Origin: SLST01 sp964458555
GTDB taxonomy: Bacteria; Spirochaetota; Spirochaetia; DSM-27196; SLST01
DNA: 64,000 nucleotides
Direction of reading: 5' to 3'
Assembly (NCBI GenBank): GCA_964458555.1
Contig: CAYWJH010000001.1
Coordinates: forward strand, 101,219 to 165,218
Below the pieces are notes generated by a model, which was not told the DNA's origin, made no database searches, and was given only the letters and a program-made list of their open reading frames with translations. Shown here piece after piece: positions 7,834-15,031 of this stretch. The number at the start of each line of letters is the position of its first letter. Within the stretch, counting starts at the first letter, position 1. The translations under genes were made by a program, and so were the position numbers.

Positions 7834-9015
7834 ATGTACGGTTTCCTGTTCTACGTGCTGAAACACACGTACGGTCGGGTCCTTCGGTGGTGGTTCGCGG
7901 TCCGCGCCAGCGGTCGACCCATGCTCGCCTCGCTCGAGCCGCCGTACCTCCTGCTCTCCAACCACGTGAGCATGTGGGACCCTCCGTTGGTGGGCATCTT
8001 CCTGAAGCACCCGCCGCGATTTCTCGCGACGGACAACATGTTCCGAACGACGCTGTCGCGGCTCTTCTACACGCTGGTCGGCGCGATTCCGAAGTCGAAG
8101 GACCAGCCTGACCTCGCCGCCGTGCTCGCTGCCCGCCGCGCGGCCGATCAGGGCGCCGTCGTCGCCGTCTTTCCCGAAGGACGTCGCACCTGGGATGGGC
8201 GAACGCTCCCCGTTCACCCGGCCACGGCGAGGCTGCCGCGACTGTTGCGCGCGCCGGTCGTCGTTGCGGACATCGACGGGGGGTATCTGTCGCGTCCACG
8301 GTGGGCGAGAGCGGGCAGGCGTGGCCGCGTCGTCGTTCGCTACCGGCGGATCCTGACCGCGCGCGAGGCGGTTGAGCTTCCGGAACGGGAGATCGAGCGG
8401 CGCGTGGTCGCCTCGCTCGACCGCGATGCGGACGACGCGCAGCGCCGCGAACGCGTGCGGTACCGCGGGCGCCGGCTCGCCGAGCACATCGAGCTCTACC
8501 TCGTGCGGTGTATCTGCCGTGCCTACGGCAGCTACCGCAGCCGGGGCGACCGCTTCTGGTGCGTCGAGTGCGGGAGAACCGGGAAGTTCAACGAGCTCGG
8601 GCGAATCGAGGGCTACGATTTCGAGACCATCTCAGAGCTCTCCGACTGGCAGCACCGTGTGCTCGATCCAGAGCTGCTCGCCTGGCCGACCTCCGGACGG
8701 GTGCTGCGGCAAGCCGGGGCACGGCTGCTGCGCGCGTTCGGGCGCCACGGCTATCGACCGGTGGCGCAGGGGGAAGCGGTTCTCACCGCGCGGACGATAA
8801 CCGTCGCAGCCCACGCGGTGCCACTCGATCTCGTCCACGCCTGCAATATGCAGAACGACAACTCGATCGAGTTCACGCGCGGGCGGTCTCGCTATCGGCT
8901 CGAACAACCGCCGCGGCGTGTTCAGTATCATCGAGCGCCCTACTACCTGTGGATGCGCGTCATGCAGGAATGCTCGCGGTCGCTCCGCGAGCCTCCGCAG
9001 GGCACAGCCCCGTGA
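7834..9015 (+). CDS. PlsC-type acyltransferase with C-terminal cysteine-rich extension
   Basis: Glycerolipid acyltransferase of the lysophosphatidate (PlsC) fold, membrane associated. The catalytic NHVSMWD (NHx4D, about residues 43-49) and the substrate motif FPEGRRTWDG (about 112) are both present. The family core ends near residue 210; the remaining 180 residues are unusual and contain CICRAYG and, 17 residues on, CVECGRTGKF, which could bind zinc. A basic region of about 60 residues separates the two. It starts 9 bases after lgt and is probably co-transcribed, consistent with a role in phospholipid or lipoprotein acyl metabolism. The acyl donor and acceptor cannot be told. Confidence 0.8.
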   Translation: MYGFLFYVLKHTYGRVLRWWFAVRASGRPMLASLEPPYLLLSNHVSMWDPPLVGIFLKHPPRFLATDNMFRTTLSRLFYTLVGAIPKSKDQPDLAAVLAARRAADQGAVVAVFPEGRRTWDGRTLPVHPATARLPRLLRAPVVVADIDGGYLSRPRWARAGRRGRVVVRYRRILTAREAVELPEREIERRVVASLDRDADDAQRRERVRYRGRRLAEHIELYLVRCICRAYGSYRSRGDRFWCVECGRTGKFNELGRIEGYDFETISELSDWQHRVLDPELLAWPTSGRVLRQAGARLLRAFGRHGYRPVAQGEAVLTARTITVAAHAVPLDLVHACNMQNDNSIEFTRGRSRYRLEQPPRRVQYHRAPYYLWMRVMQECSRSLREPPQGTAP

Positions 9016-9019
9016 TGCT

Positions 9020-9050
9020 CACGCTGGCTTAACCGGCGCGCGCCAGCGTG
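9020..9050 (+). terminator. GC hairpin after the acyltransferase gene
   Basis: CACGCTGGC at 9020-9028 pairs perfectly with GCCAGCGTG at 9042-9050 around a 13-base loop, 5 bases after the stop codon. No U-tract follows. The hairpin occupies the -35 to -10 interval of the next gene's promoter, so it may serve both genes. Confidence 0.5.
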
Positions 9051-9058
9051 GGTATACT
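9029..9058 (+). promoter_or_regulatory. Promoter of the metallophosphoesterase gene
   Basis: TATACT at 9053-9058 lies 11 bases before the ATG. TTAACC at 9029-9034, 18 bases upstream, is a fair -35. The predicted leader is only 4-5 bases long, and no Shine-Dalgarno is present. Confidence 0.45.
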
Positions 9059-9069
9059 GAAGACAGCGA

Positions 9070-10158
9070 ATGGCGAGGCACGAGTTCAGTCTTGAAAACC
9101 TCACGGGTCTCTACGACGGCACACCGGTGCTCCAGCTCGCTCCCGACGAGCGGATCGTCGTTTTCAGCGATCTGCACCTGGGGAACGGAGGCCGGACCGA
9201 CGACTTCGAACCCAATTCGGAGATGTTCTTCCGCGTGCTGCACGACTACTACCTCGCAGGCGGGCACAGCCTGATCCTCAACGGCGACGTCGAGGAGCTG
9301 CAGCGCTTCCGCCTCGCCGATGTTCTGCGCGCGTGGCGGCCGATCTACGACCTCTTCGACCGCTTCGATCGCGATGGGCGGCTCTTCAGGCTCGTCGGAA
9401 ACCACGACCTGGACCTCATGGACCGAAGCGACCATCCCTTCCTCGTCCGGGACGCGCTGCGGTTCTCGTACCACGACAACTCCATTTTCGTCTTCCACGG
9501 TCATCAGACGTCGGTCAGGTTCGAAAAGTACAACAAGCTCGTCGGATTCGGGCTGCGCTACTTCGCGAACCCGCTGAAGATCAAGAACTATTCGGTCGCC
9601 CACGACAGCCTGAAGCGGTTTCGCACCGAGGAGCGCGTCTACGAGTTCGCCTCCCGGAACAAGGTGCTGTCGATCATCGGTCATACGCATCGGCCGCTGT
9701 TCGAGTCGATGAGCAAGGTCGATTCGATCAAGTTCGAGGTCGAGCGGCTCTGCCGCAAGTACCCGAAGGCAAGCGCGAAGAAACAGACGAAGATCGAACG
9801 CGCGATCGCGAACTACCGCAACGAGCTCGAGGGGATCGACCTCGACGAAGACCCCGGTGCGAGCGTCGCGAGCCTCTACAACGCGAATCTCGTCGTGCCG
9901 TGCATGTTCAACTCCGGGACCGTCATCGGGAAGCGTGGAATGACCTGTATCGAGATCGGCGAAGGACGGATCTCTCTCGTGCATTGGTTCGACGACCGTC
10001 GCAGCGACAAGTACCTGCGCTACGCGAACTACGACACCGAGCAACTGCCGGGCACCGACTTCCACCGGGTCGAGATCAAGGGCGATAGCCTCGACTACAT
10101 CTTCACGCGAATCAAGCTCCTCGCCGGCTCACCGGATGCCGCGGTGCAGAGCCGGTGA
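9070..10158 (+). CDS. Calcineurin-like metallophosphoesterase
   Basis: A 362-residue dimetal phosphohydrolase. All five family blocks are present in order: VVFSDLHLGN (D and H metal ligands, about residues 30-39), ILNGDVEE (about 74), RLVGNHDLD (about 109), VFHGHQ (about 140) and IIGHTHRPLF (about 200). The order and the SDLHLG and GNHD forms resemble UDP-2,3-diacylglucosamine hydrolase (LpxH/LpxG-like) and uncharacterised relatives, but the protein is longer than LpxH and has a charged insert after residue 220 (YPKASAKKQTKIERA). The substrate is therefore left open. It follows lgt and an acyltransferase, a lipid-related context. Confidence 0.8.
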   Translation: MARHEFSLENLTGLYDGTPVLQLAPDERIVVFSDLHLGNGGRTDDFEPNSEMFFRVLHDYYLAGGHSLILNGDVEELQRFRLADVLRAWRPIYDLFDRFDRDGRLFRLVGNHDLDLMDRSDHPFLVRDALRFSYHDNSIFVFHGHQTSVRFEKYNKLVGFGLRYFANPLKIKNYSVAHDSLKRFRTEERVYEFASRNKVLSIIGHTHRPLFESMSKVDSIKFEVERLCRKYPKASAKKQTKIERAIANYRNELEGIDLDEDPGASVASLYNANLVVPCMFNSGTVIGKRGMTCIEIGEGRISLVHWFDDRRSDKYLRYANYDTEQLPGTDFHRVEIKGDSLDYIFTRIKLLAGSPDAAVQSR

Positions 10159-10175
10159 TCTCGATCGCGACGTTC

Positions 10176-10204
10176 TTGTAGGCGCGCGGCGCCTCTGGTA
10201 CCAT
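10176..10204 (+). promoter_or_regulatory. Promoter of the beta-hydroxyacid dehydrogenase gene
   Basis: TTGTAG (10176-10181) and TACCAT (10199-10204) are 17 bases apart. The start site would fall near 10211, leaving a leader of about 25 bases that holds the strong AGGGAGG site at 10221-10227. Confidence 0.55.
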
Positions 10205-10235
10205 TTCCGTGCGAACCATGAGGGAGGATATGCAT

Positions 10236-11102
10236 ATGAAGATCGCGTTTATCGGCACCGGGGTCATGGGCAAGAGTATGGCGGGGCACCTGCTCTCCGC
10301 CGGGCACGATCTGACCGTATACAATCGAACGAAGAGCAAGGCGCAGGAGCTCGTTGACGGGGGGGCGGCCTGGGCCGATTCACCCGGCGAGGCGGCGAAG
10401 GACGCCGAGGTCGTCTTTACGATCGTCGGTTTTCCGCAGGACGTCGAGGAAGTCTATTTCGGCGACGCCGGCATCGTCGACCGCGCGTCGGACGGAGCGA
10501 TCCTCGTGGACATGACCACCTCGCGCCCCGATCTCGCGGTGCGCATCGCGGAAGCCGCCGTCGAGAAGGGCATGCAGGCGCTCGACGCGCCGGTCTCCGG
10601 CGGCGATGTGGGCGCGCGCGAGGCGCGCCTGTCGATCATGGTGGGTGGGCCACAGGCCGCCTACGACACCGTGAAGCCGCTCTTCGACCTCATGGGGGCA
10701 AACATCGTGCTTCAGGGTCCGGCGGGTAGCGGTCAGCACACCAAGATGTGCAATCAGATCGCGATCGCCGCCGGGATGTTGGGGGTCTGCGAGTCCATGG
10801 CGTACGCGAAGGCGTCCGGCCTCGACCCGGAGACGGTACTGGAGAGCATCGCCTCCGGCGCCGCCGGCTCGTGGAGCCTGAGTAATCTCGCGCCGCGCAT
10901 GATCGCCGGCAACTTCGCGCCGGGCTTCTACGTCAAGCACTTCATCAAGGATCTCAATATCGCGATCGAGAGCGCCGAGGCGATGAGCCTCGATCTGCCC
11001 GGTCTTGCGCTCGCGCGTAAGCTCTACGTCGAGCTCGCCGAAGCCGGTGGCGAGAGCGACGGCACGCAGGCGCTGTTCAAGCTGTATACCGGGCAGCTGT
11101 AG
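10236..11102 (+). CDS. 3-hydroxyisobutyrate dehydrogenase-family oxidoreductase
   Basis: A 288-residue NAD(P)-dependent beta-hydroxyacid dehydrogenase. The Rossmann motif IGTGVMG sits at residues 6-12, the family substrate motif DAPVSGGDVGA near 119, and the catalytic Lys in GSGQHTKMCNQ near 170. Members reduce or oxidise 3-hydroxyisobutyrate, tartronate semialdehyde or succinic semialdehyde; the residues visible here do not settle which. I use the ATG at 10236 because AGGGAGG is 8 bases upstream; other in-frame ATG or GTG codons at 10209, 10218 and 10230 are less well placed. It forms its own transcription unit and faces the convergent OmpA-type gene. Confidence 0.85.
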   Translation: MKIAFIGTGVMGKSMAGHLLSAGHDLTVYNRTKSKAQELVDGGAAWADSPGEAAKDAEVVFTIVGFPQDVEEVYFGDAGIVDRASDGAILVDMTTSRPDLAVRIAEAAVEKGMQALDAPVSGGDVGAREARLSIMVGGPQAAYDTVKPLFDLMGANIVLQGPAGSGQHTKMCNQIAIAAGMLGVCESMAYAKASGLDPETVLESIASGAAGSWSLSNLAPRMIAGNFAPGFYVKHFIKDLNIAIESAEAMSLDLPGLALARKLYVELAEAGGESDGTQALFKLYTGQL

Positions 11103-11144
11103 CCGCTTATTTCGCCGGAACGAGTCCGGATCGCCGTGCCGGCC

Positions 11145-12380
11145 TCATTCCTCGAGCACGTAGATCTCCACGCGCCTGTTCTGCGCGCGTCCGGCCTCGG
11201 TCGCGTTCGTCGCGACCGGCTCGCTGCCGCCGCGTCCTTCAATGTCGATGCGATCCGGGCTGATGCCGCGGCTGGCGAGCTCGGCGGCGATCGTGCGCGC
11301 CCGTTCGACCGACAGCCGCCGCTGGCTCTCCTCGGTTCCCACGTCGGCGGTGTGTCCCACGACGAGAAACCGTGCCTGCTCGACCTCTTCTATCGCGGAG
11401 GCGACGGTGTCGAGCCGCCCGCGCTCGCCGGGAAGCAGGACGGCCTGGTCAGGCAGGAATCGAAGCGCGCGCACAGTGAGCCGTACGCCCGTGTCGGTCT
11501 CGTCGACGCTGATATCGGTCGACTCGTCGTCGATCCGCGCGCGGACCTCGTCGGCGACGCGCCGTCGGGACTCGAGCGTCAGTCCTGAGAGGAACAGGAG
11601 CGTGTGGCCCTCGTGCACGAGCGTGGTGCCGTCGCCGAATCGGTACTCCTCGGTGAGCTCGTCGCGTATGAACGCGACCTGCCCGGCGCCGGTCGTGAGA
11701 CCCGACTCGGGCAGCAGGATCGTGACGCGATGGCCGCCGGTGACCGAGGCTATGGCGCCGCTGTAGTCGACGACCGGCGCGTCGGGATCGTCGCTCGGCG
11801 GCAGCGGATAGCGGGTTGCGAAGCGCGCCTCCACCCGGAGCGTCGGGGCGCCGTTCCAGCTCTCCCGGCCGGCGAATCGGTAGTCGACGACGACCGGCAG
11901 CCGCAGCGGGTTTCCGTCGCGACGCGGGTCGATCGTCACCCACGCCTGCGCGTCCCAGCGCGCTCCAGGAGCAAGACGCTCGGCGGGGAACTGCAGGAGG
12001 TGCCCCATGGAGGGGTAGGACCCGTCGCCGCCGAAGAGCGTGGTCGCCGAGATCTCGACCGTCGACTCGAGCGAGCGGTCCACCGGTCGCGCGACCTGCT
12101 GCATGTCGCGTCGAACCTGCTCGAAGAGAAAAAAGCGGCCGCGGTACGCGGGCGCTTCGCTGCGCGAGAGATATCCGGTAACCTGTCGGGAGAGCAGCCC
12201 GGCGTAGCGTCCGTTCTCGCGCGTGGAGAGGTTGCTGCGCTCGGAGACCCGGATGCGGTCGGGCGGGACGAGGCCGACCGCGAGGTCGGCCTGCTGCGCG
12301 CGCGCGGGCGTCGGCGTGGTCGCGACGAGCATCGCGGCGAGCGCTGTGAATGCGCGGCGGCGGCCGCGGGTAGTAGTCAT
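11145..12380 (-). CDS. OmpA-family outer-membrane/peptidoglycan-binding protein
   Basis: A 411-residue exported protein. The first 28 residues form a signal peptide ending near TPARAQQ. The middle (about 30-290) is beta-rich and unassigned. The last 105 residues are an OmpA C-terminal domain that binds peptidoglycan: RFLPDQAVLLPGERGRLD, VVGHTADVGTEESQRRLSVERA with the diaminopimelate-contacting Asp, and QNRRVEIYV with the conserved Arg. I choose the ATG at 12380 because the signal peptide begins there; longer in-frame extensions have no homology. No clear Shine-Dalgarno is present, and a TACTCT sequence ends 6 bases before the ATG. The gene is divergent from the GIN-domain gene. Confidence 0.85.
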   Translation of the reverse strand: MTTTRGRRRAFTALAAMLVATTPTPARAQQADLAVGLVPPDRIRVSERSNLSTRENGRYAGLLSRQVTGYLSRSEAPAYRGRFFLFEQVRRDMQQVARPVDRSLESTVEISATTLFGGDGSYPSMGHLLQFPAERLAPGARWDAQAWVTIDPRRDGNPLRLPVVVDYRFAGRESWNGAPTLRVEARFATRYPLPPSDDPDAPVVDYSGAIASVTGGHRVTILLPESGLTTGAGQVAFIRDELTEEYRFGDGTTLVHEGHTLLFLSGLTLESRRRVADEVRARIDDESTDISVDETDTGVRLTVRALRFLPDQAVLLPGERGRLDTVASAIEEVEQARFLVVGHTADVGTEESQRRLSVERARTIAAELASRGISPDRIDIEGRGGSEPVATNATEAGRAQNRRVEIYVLEE

Positions 12381-12441
12381 GCAGGTAGAGTACGCATAAC
12401 CGGGTGACGGATTCCACCGTTGCCGGTGTTCGAGGGGTTGT

Positions 12442-13113
12442 ATGGATCCGAATAAACGCACACGGCTCATTTCCACGCTCGGCATTGTGGCGGTCATCGT
12501 CGTGCTCGCCGTCGTCGTGGTCCGCTTCATCGGCGGCGAGATGGTCGCGCTCGATCTGTCCGCGGACCCGAGCGGTTTCACCGGGATCTCGTCGGTCGGT
12601 GGATGGAAGATCACCGTCCGTCGCGGCGAATACGACGTCGCGGTCCGGGTGAGCGAACGCTCGGCCGACGACGTCCGGGTGGAGGTTCGCGACGGAGCGC
12701 TTCTCCTCGGCGTCGCCCCGGGCATGCGGGCCGTCACCGACACCCTCGAGGCGACGGTTTCGCTTCCCCGCCTCGACCGGCTGCAGATCGACGGTGGGGC
12801 GGAGGTGCGTCTCGACGAGGTCGTATCCGACAGCCTCGCCGTCGACGTCGACGGGGCCGCGTCGATCACGGCGACCGGCGGTCGGTACGGACGACTCGAG
12901 GTCGAGGTCGACGGCGCGGCGAACGTCGACTTCGCCGACACCGCGGTCTTCGACGCGGACATCGACCTGGACGGCGCCTCGAACCTGAGCATCACCATGG
13001 CCGGCGGGACGCTGACCGGCTACTTGCGCGGCGTGGGCAACGTCAGCTACGGTGGTGAGGTCGCGGACGAGTCGGTCCGGGTCGAAGGACTCGGGACGGT
13101 TCGAGCGCGATAG
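12442..13113 (+). CDS. DUF2807 (putative auto-transporter adhesin head GIN domain) protein
   Basis: A 223-residue protein anchored by one N-terminal membrane helix (residues 11-30, GIVAVIVVLAVVVVRF). The exported part is a right-handed beta-helix of the DUF2807 type, recognisable by repeats of DGAxxI/V: DGGAEVRL, DGAASITA, DGAANVDF and DGASNLSI spaced by about 22 residues. The family is usually extracytoplasmic and its function is unknown. The ATG has GAGGGG 5 bases upstream. It probably forms a unit with the next gene, 29 bases on. Confidence 0.8.
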   Translation: MDPNKRTRLISTLGIVAVIVVLAVVVVRFIGGEMVALDLSADPSGFTGISSVGGWKITVRRGEYDVAVRVSERSADDVRVEVRDGALLLGVAPGMRAVTDTLEATVSLPRLDRLQIDGGAEVRLDEVVSDSLAVDVDGAASITATGGRYGRLEVEVDGAANVDFADTAVFDADIDLDGASNLSITMAGGTLTGYLRGVGNVSYGGEVADESVRVEGLGTVRAR

Positions 13114-13142
13114 CCGGCGACGATGTCGGCGAAGGAGCCACG

Positions 13143-13811
13143 ATGAGAGAAGCGAATTCGCGCGCACACCTCACGCGCCTCGTATCCGACCACAACTACC
13201 TGGGTGCTCAGCTCTACCTCCGGGAGGCCGACCTCGAGCGCGACGAGAGGAACGAGCTTCTGGGCATGCTCGCCACGGCGGTCGTCGAGGAGCTCAGCCG
13301 AACGCGTAGGGACGACCGCGAGCGGATCGTCTATCTGCGCAGCGTGCTTGCGTGGATCCTGCGCGAGGTGCCGGGGCTCGGCTCTCTGTACCGGGAGCAG
13401 CTCCGCGGCGCCGCCGCCGGTGGCGATGCGTTCTCGCAGCTCACGCGCGGCTTGCGCACCTTCGGCGACGTAGCCGCGGGGCGCACGTCGTTCTCCGACG
13501 CCGCCGACGAGGCGCGGCACGATTTCGAGGACGCCACCGAACGGTTTCGCTCCGGCGAGTCGTCGGAGCAGGTCGACGACTTCCTCTCCTCCGCGGAGAA
13601 GGGAATCCGCGACGGGCTCGATCAGCTCGGCGCGTTCTTTCGGGTGATGAACGAGGAGCGCTCACGCTCCTCGGGTTCCGGTGACGAGGAGGCTGCCGAG
13701 CGCGATGAAGAGGCTCGCGCGGCCGCCCGGGCGGACAGCGAGTCGGACGTCGAGGACGCGGAGTTCACGCCGGAGCACGAGGCGCAGGACATCAACGTCG
13801 AGCGCGAGTAG
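13143..13811 (+). CDS. Uncharacterised acidic helical protein
   Basis: A 222-residue soluble protein that I do not recognise. It is alpha-helical, with Arg/Glu-rich amphipathic segments up to residue 160 and a strongly acidic low-complexity tail (EEAAERDEEARAAARADSES) at the C-terminus. It has no signal peptide, membrane segment or cysteine. The start is secure: AAGGAG precedes the ATG by 5 bases. It lies downstream of the DUF2807 gene on the same strand and ends 60 bases before the convergent SDR gene; that 60-base gap holds nothing I can identify. Confidence 0.6.
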   Translation: MREANSRAHLTRLVSDHNYLGAQLYLREADLERDERNELLGMLATAVVEELSRTRRDDRERIVYLRSVLAWILREVPGLGSLYREQLRGAAAGGDAFSQLTRGLRTFGDVAAGRTSFSDAADEARHDFEDATERFRSGESSEQVDDFLSSAEKGIRDGLDQLGAFFRVMNEERSRSSGSGDEEAAERDEEARAAARADSESDVEDAEFTPEHEAQDINVERE

Positions 13812-13871
13812 GCGGACCCGAGCCGGGCGCGGGGACCTCAACCGTGCGAGCGCGTGCGACAGCGGGATTCG

Positions 13872-14705
13872 CTACTTCGGGGCACGCGCGGAGGCCGCGC
13901 GGTAGACGAGCGTTCGCGGGAGCAATCCCGACACCCGTTCGAGAAATCGGTTCGCGAGGCCCGGCACGACGACGACGTCTCGTCGCCGCGGCAGCCGCCC
14001 CGGGTGCCGGGCGAGCCGGCGCGCGGCTCGCTCGACGGCGCGCATCGAGCCGGCGACGACCGAGTCGGCATCCATCCACCTGATGAGCCCGCGATTGCGA
14101 CCGCGCCGCTGGGTGTCCTCCGTGTCGTCGCGGTGGAAGTCGGTGAGCACGTAGCCGGGCGTGAGCGCCTGGACGACGAGCCCGTGCGGCGCCGTCTCGA
14201 GCGCGAGCGATTCGCTCAGCCGTTCGAGGTAGACCTTCGTCGCGACGTAGAGCGCCGATCCCGGCACGGCGACGCGCCCGGCGAGCGATCCCACGTTGAT
14301 GACGACGCCCTCGTGGCGCGCCGTCATGCCCGCGAGGACCGCGTGCGCGAGGCGAAGCGGCACCTCCGCGTGGACCCGTAGCATCGCGCGCAGCGGCTCG
14401 ATGTCGGCGGCGGCTACCGGCGCGTAGTGACCGAATCCCGCGTTGTTGACGAGGACGGAGACCGGCCCCGCGGAGATCGCATCGAGCAGACGCTCGACCG
14501 TCGACTCGTCGGCCAAATCGCCGACAACGAGGTCCACGCGCGTCGCTCCGCGATCGAGGAGGTCGTTCCGGCGTTCAGCGAGGAGACCGCCCCGTCGGCC
14601 GGTCACGAGAAGACGAGCCCCTTGTGCGGCGAAGTGGCGGGCGTAGGCCCGACCGATCCCGCTCGTGGCGCCCGTGACGACAACTCTTTTTTCGTGGAAG
14701 TTCAC
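13872..14705 (-). CDS. Short-chain dehydrogenase/reductase (SDR)
   Basis: A 277-residue classical SDR. It has the cofactor motif TGATSGIGRAYA (about residues 11-22), the structural NNAGFG motif (about 89), catalytic Ser in NVGSLAGR (about 139) and the catalytic pair in YVATK (about 153-157). The C-terminal 60 residues are Arg-rich and end in a hydrophobic VPGLANRFLERVSGLLPRTL stretch, as in membrane-associated SDRs of lipid metabolism. Substrate unknown. The start is the GTG at 14705, just before the first beta-strand; an AAGGT lies 9 bases upstream. The next gene upstream on this strand ends 326 bases away, so it probably has its own promoter. Confidence 0.85.
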   Translation of the reverse strand: MNFHEKRVVVTGATSGIGRAYARHFAAQGARLLVTGRRGGLLAERRNDLLDRGATRVDLVVGDLADESTVERLLDAISAGPVSVLVNNAGFGHYAPVAAADIEPLRAMLRVHAEVPLRLAHAVLAGMTARHEGVVINVGSLAGRVAVPGSALYVATKVYLERLSESLALETAPHGLVVQALTPGYVLTDFHRDDTEDTQRRGRNRGLIRWMDADSVVAGSMRAVERAARRLARHPGRLPRRRDVVVVPGLANRFLERVSGLLPRTLVYRAASARAPK

Positions 14706-14767
14706 CGTATCTGTTACCTTTGTCCGGAGTCGTTGTTGTTTGAGTGAAAGGGAGGGATAGTCCTCCT

Positions 14768-14938
14768 TGGTTTTGTGGCCGCTGGGTCGGCGCTTCCGGA
14801 GATTTCGACCTCCTTTGCTCCGGAAGCATTTTTCACCCTGGGCCAGGCCTACGGGTCCGTGCGGTTGTCGCGTCTCCACAGCGGCAGCCGCCGGGCCCTT
14901 CCGGCCGATATCACGGCGCCCCCTTGGGGCGCCTTTTG
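14768..14938 (+). ncRNA. Candidate structured small RNA (about 170 nt), class unassigned
   Basis: No protein gene fits the 326 bases between the SDR and fusion genes. On the plus strand a TTGTTG-17-GATAGT pair (14733-14761) would start a transcript near 14768, and a perfect terminator ends at 14937. Between them are a 10-base-pair perfect hairpin (14792-14801 with 14818-14827, loop 16) and a long-range pairing of GCCGCTG (14778-14784) with CAGCGGC (14879-14885). Nothing else on the plus strand needs this terminator. I could not match the sequence to 6S, SRP, tmRNA or RNase P signatures. This is an inference from structure alone. Confidence 0.4.
14915..14937 (+). terminator. Intrinsic terminator, plus strand
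   Basis: GGCGCCCC (14915-14922) and GGGGCGCC (14926-14933) form a perfect 8-base-pair stem with loop CTT, directly followed by TTTT. Read on the other strand it lacks a U-tract, so it terminates plus-strand transcription. Confidence 0.75.
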
Positions 14939-14990
14939 TGTGCCCGCGCGTCGTGCGCACGCGCTCGTCGCCGGCGTTTGCGCGGGTCGG

Positions 14991-15015
14991 GCAGCCGGCT
15001 CCTGGGGCCGGCTGC
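14991..15015 (-). terminator. GC hairpin after the E1-lipoyl-KASIII fusion gene
   Basis: GCAGCCGGC (14991-14999) and GCCGGCTGC (15007-15015) form a perfect 9-base-pair stem with a 7-base loop, 16 bases after the stop codon at 15032. There is no U-tract, so it is a terminator-like or mRNA-protecting hairpin. Confidence 0.5.
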
Positions 15016-15031
15016 GGGTGCCGATGGGGCG

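Noticed and set aside
12381..12998. N-terminal extension of the OmpA-type gene
   Set aside because: It is antisense to the DUF2807 gene and lies before a clear signal peptide.
14706..15031. SRP, 6S, tmRNA or RNase P RNA in the gap
   Set aside because: The conserved SRP GGAAG/AGCAGC loop pair, tmRNA tRNA-like ends and RNase P GAGGAAAGUCC motif are not seen; I keep only the unassigned-RNA call.
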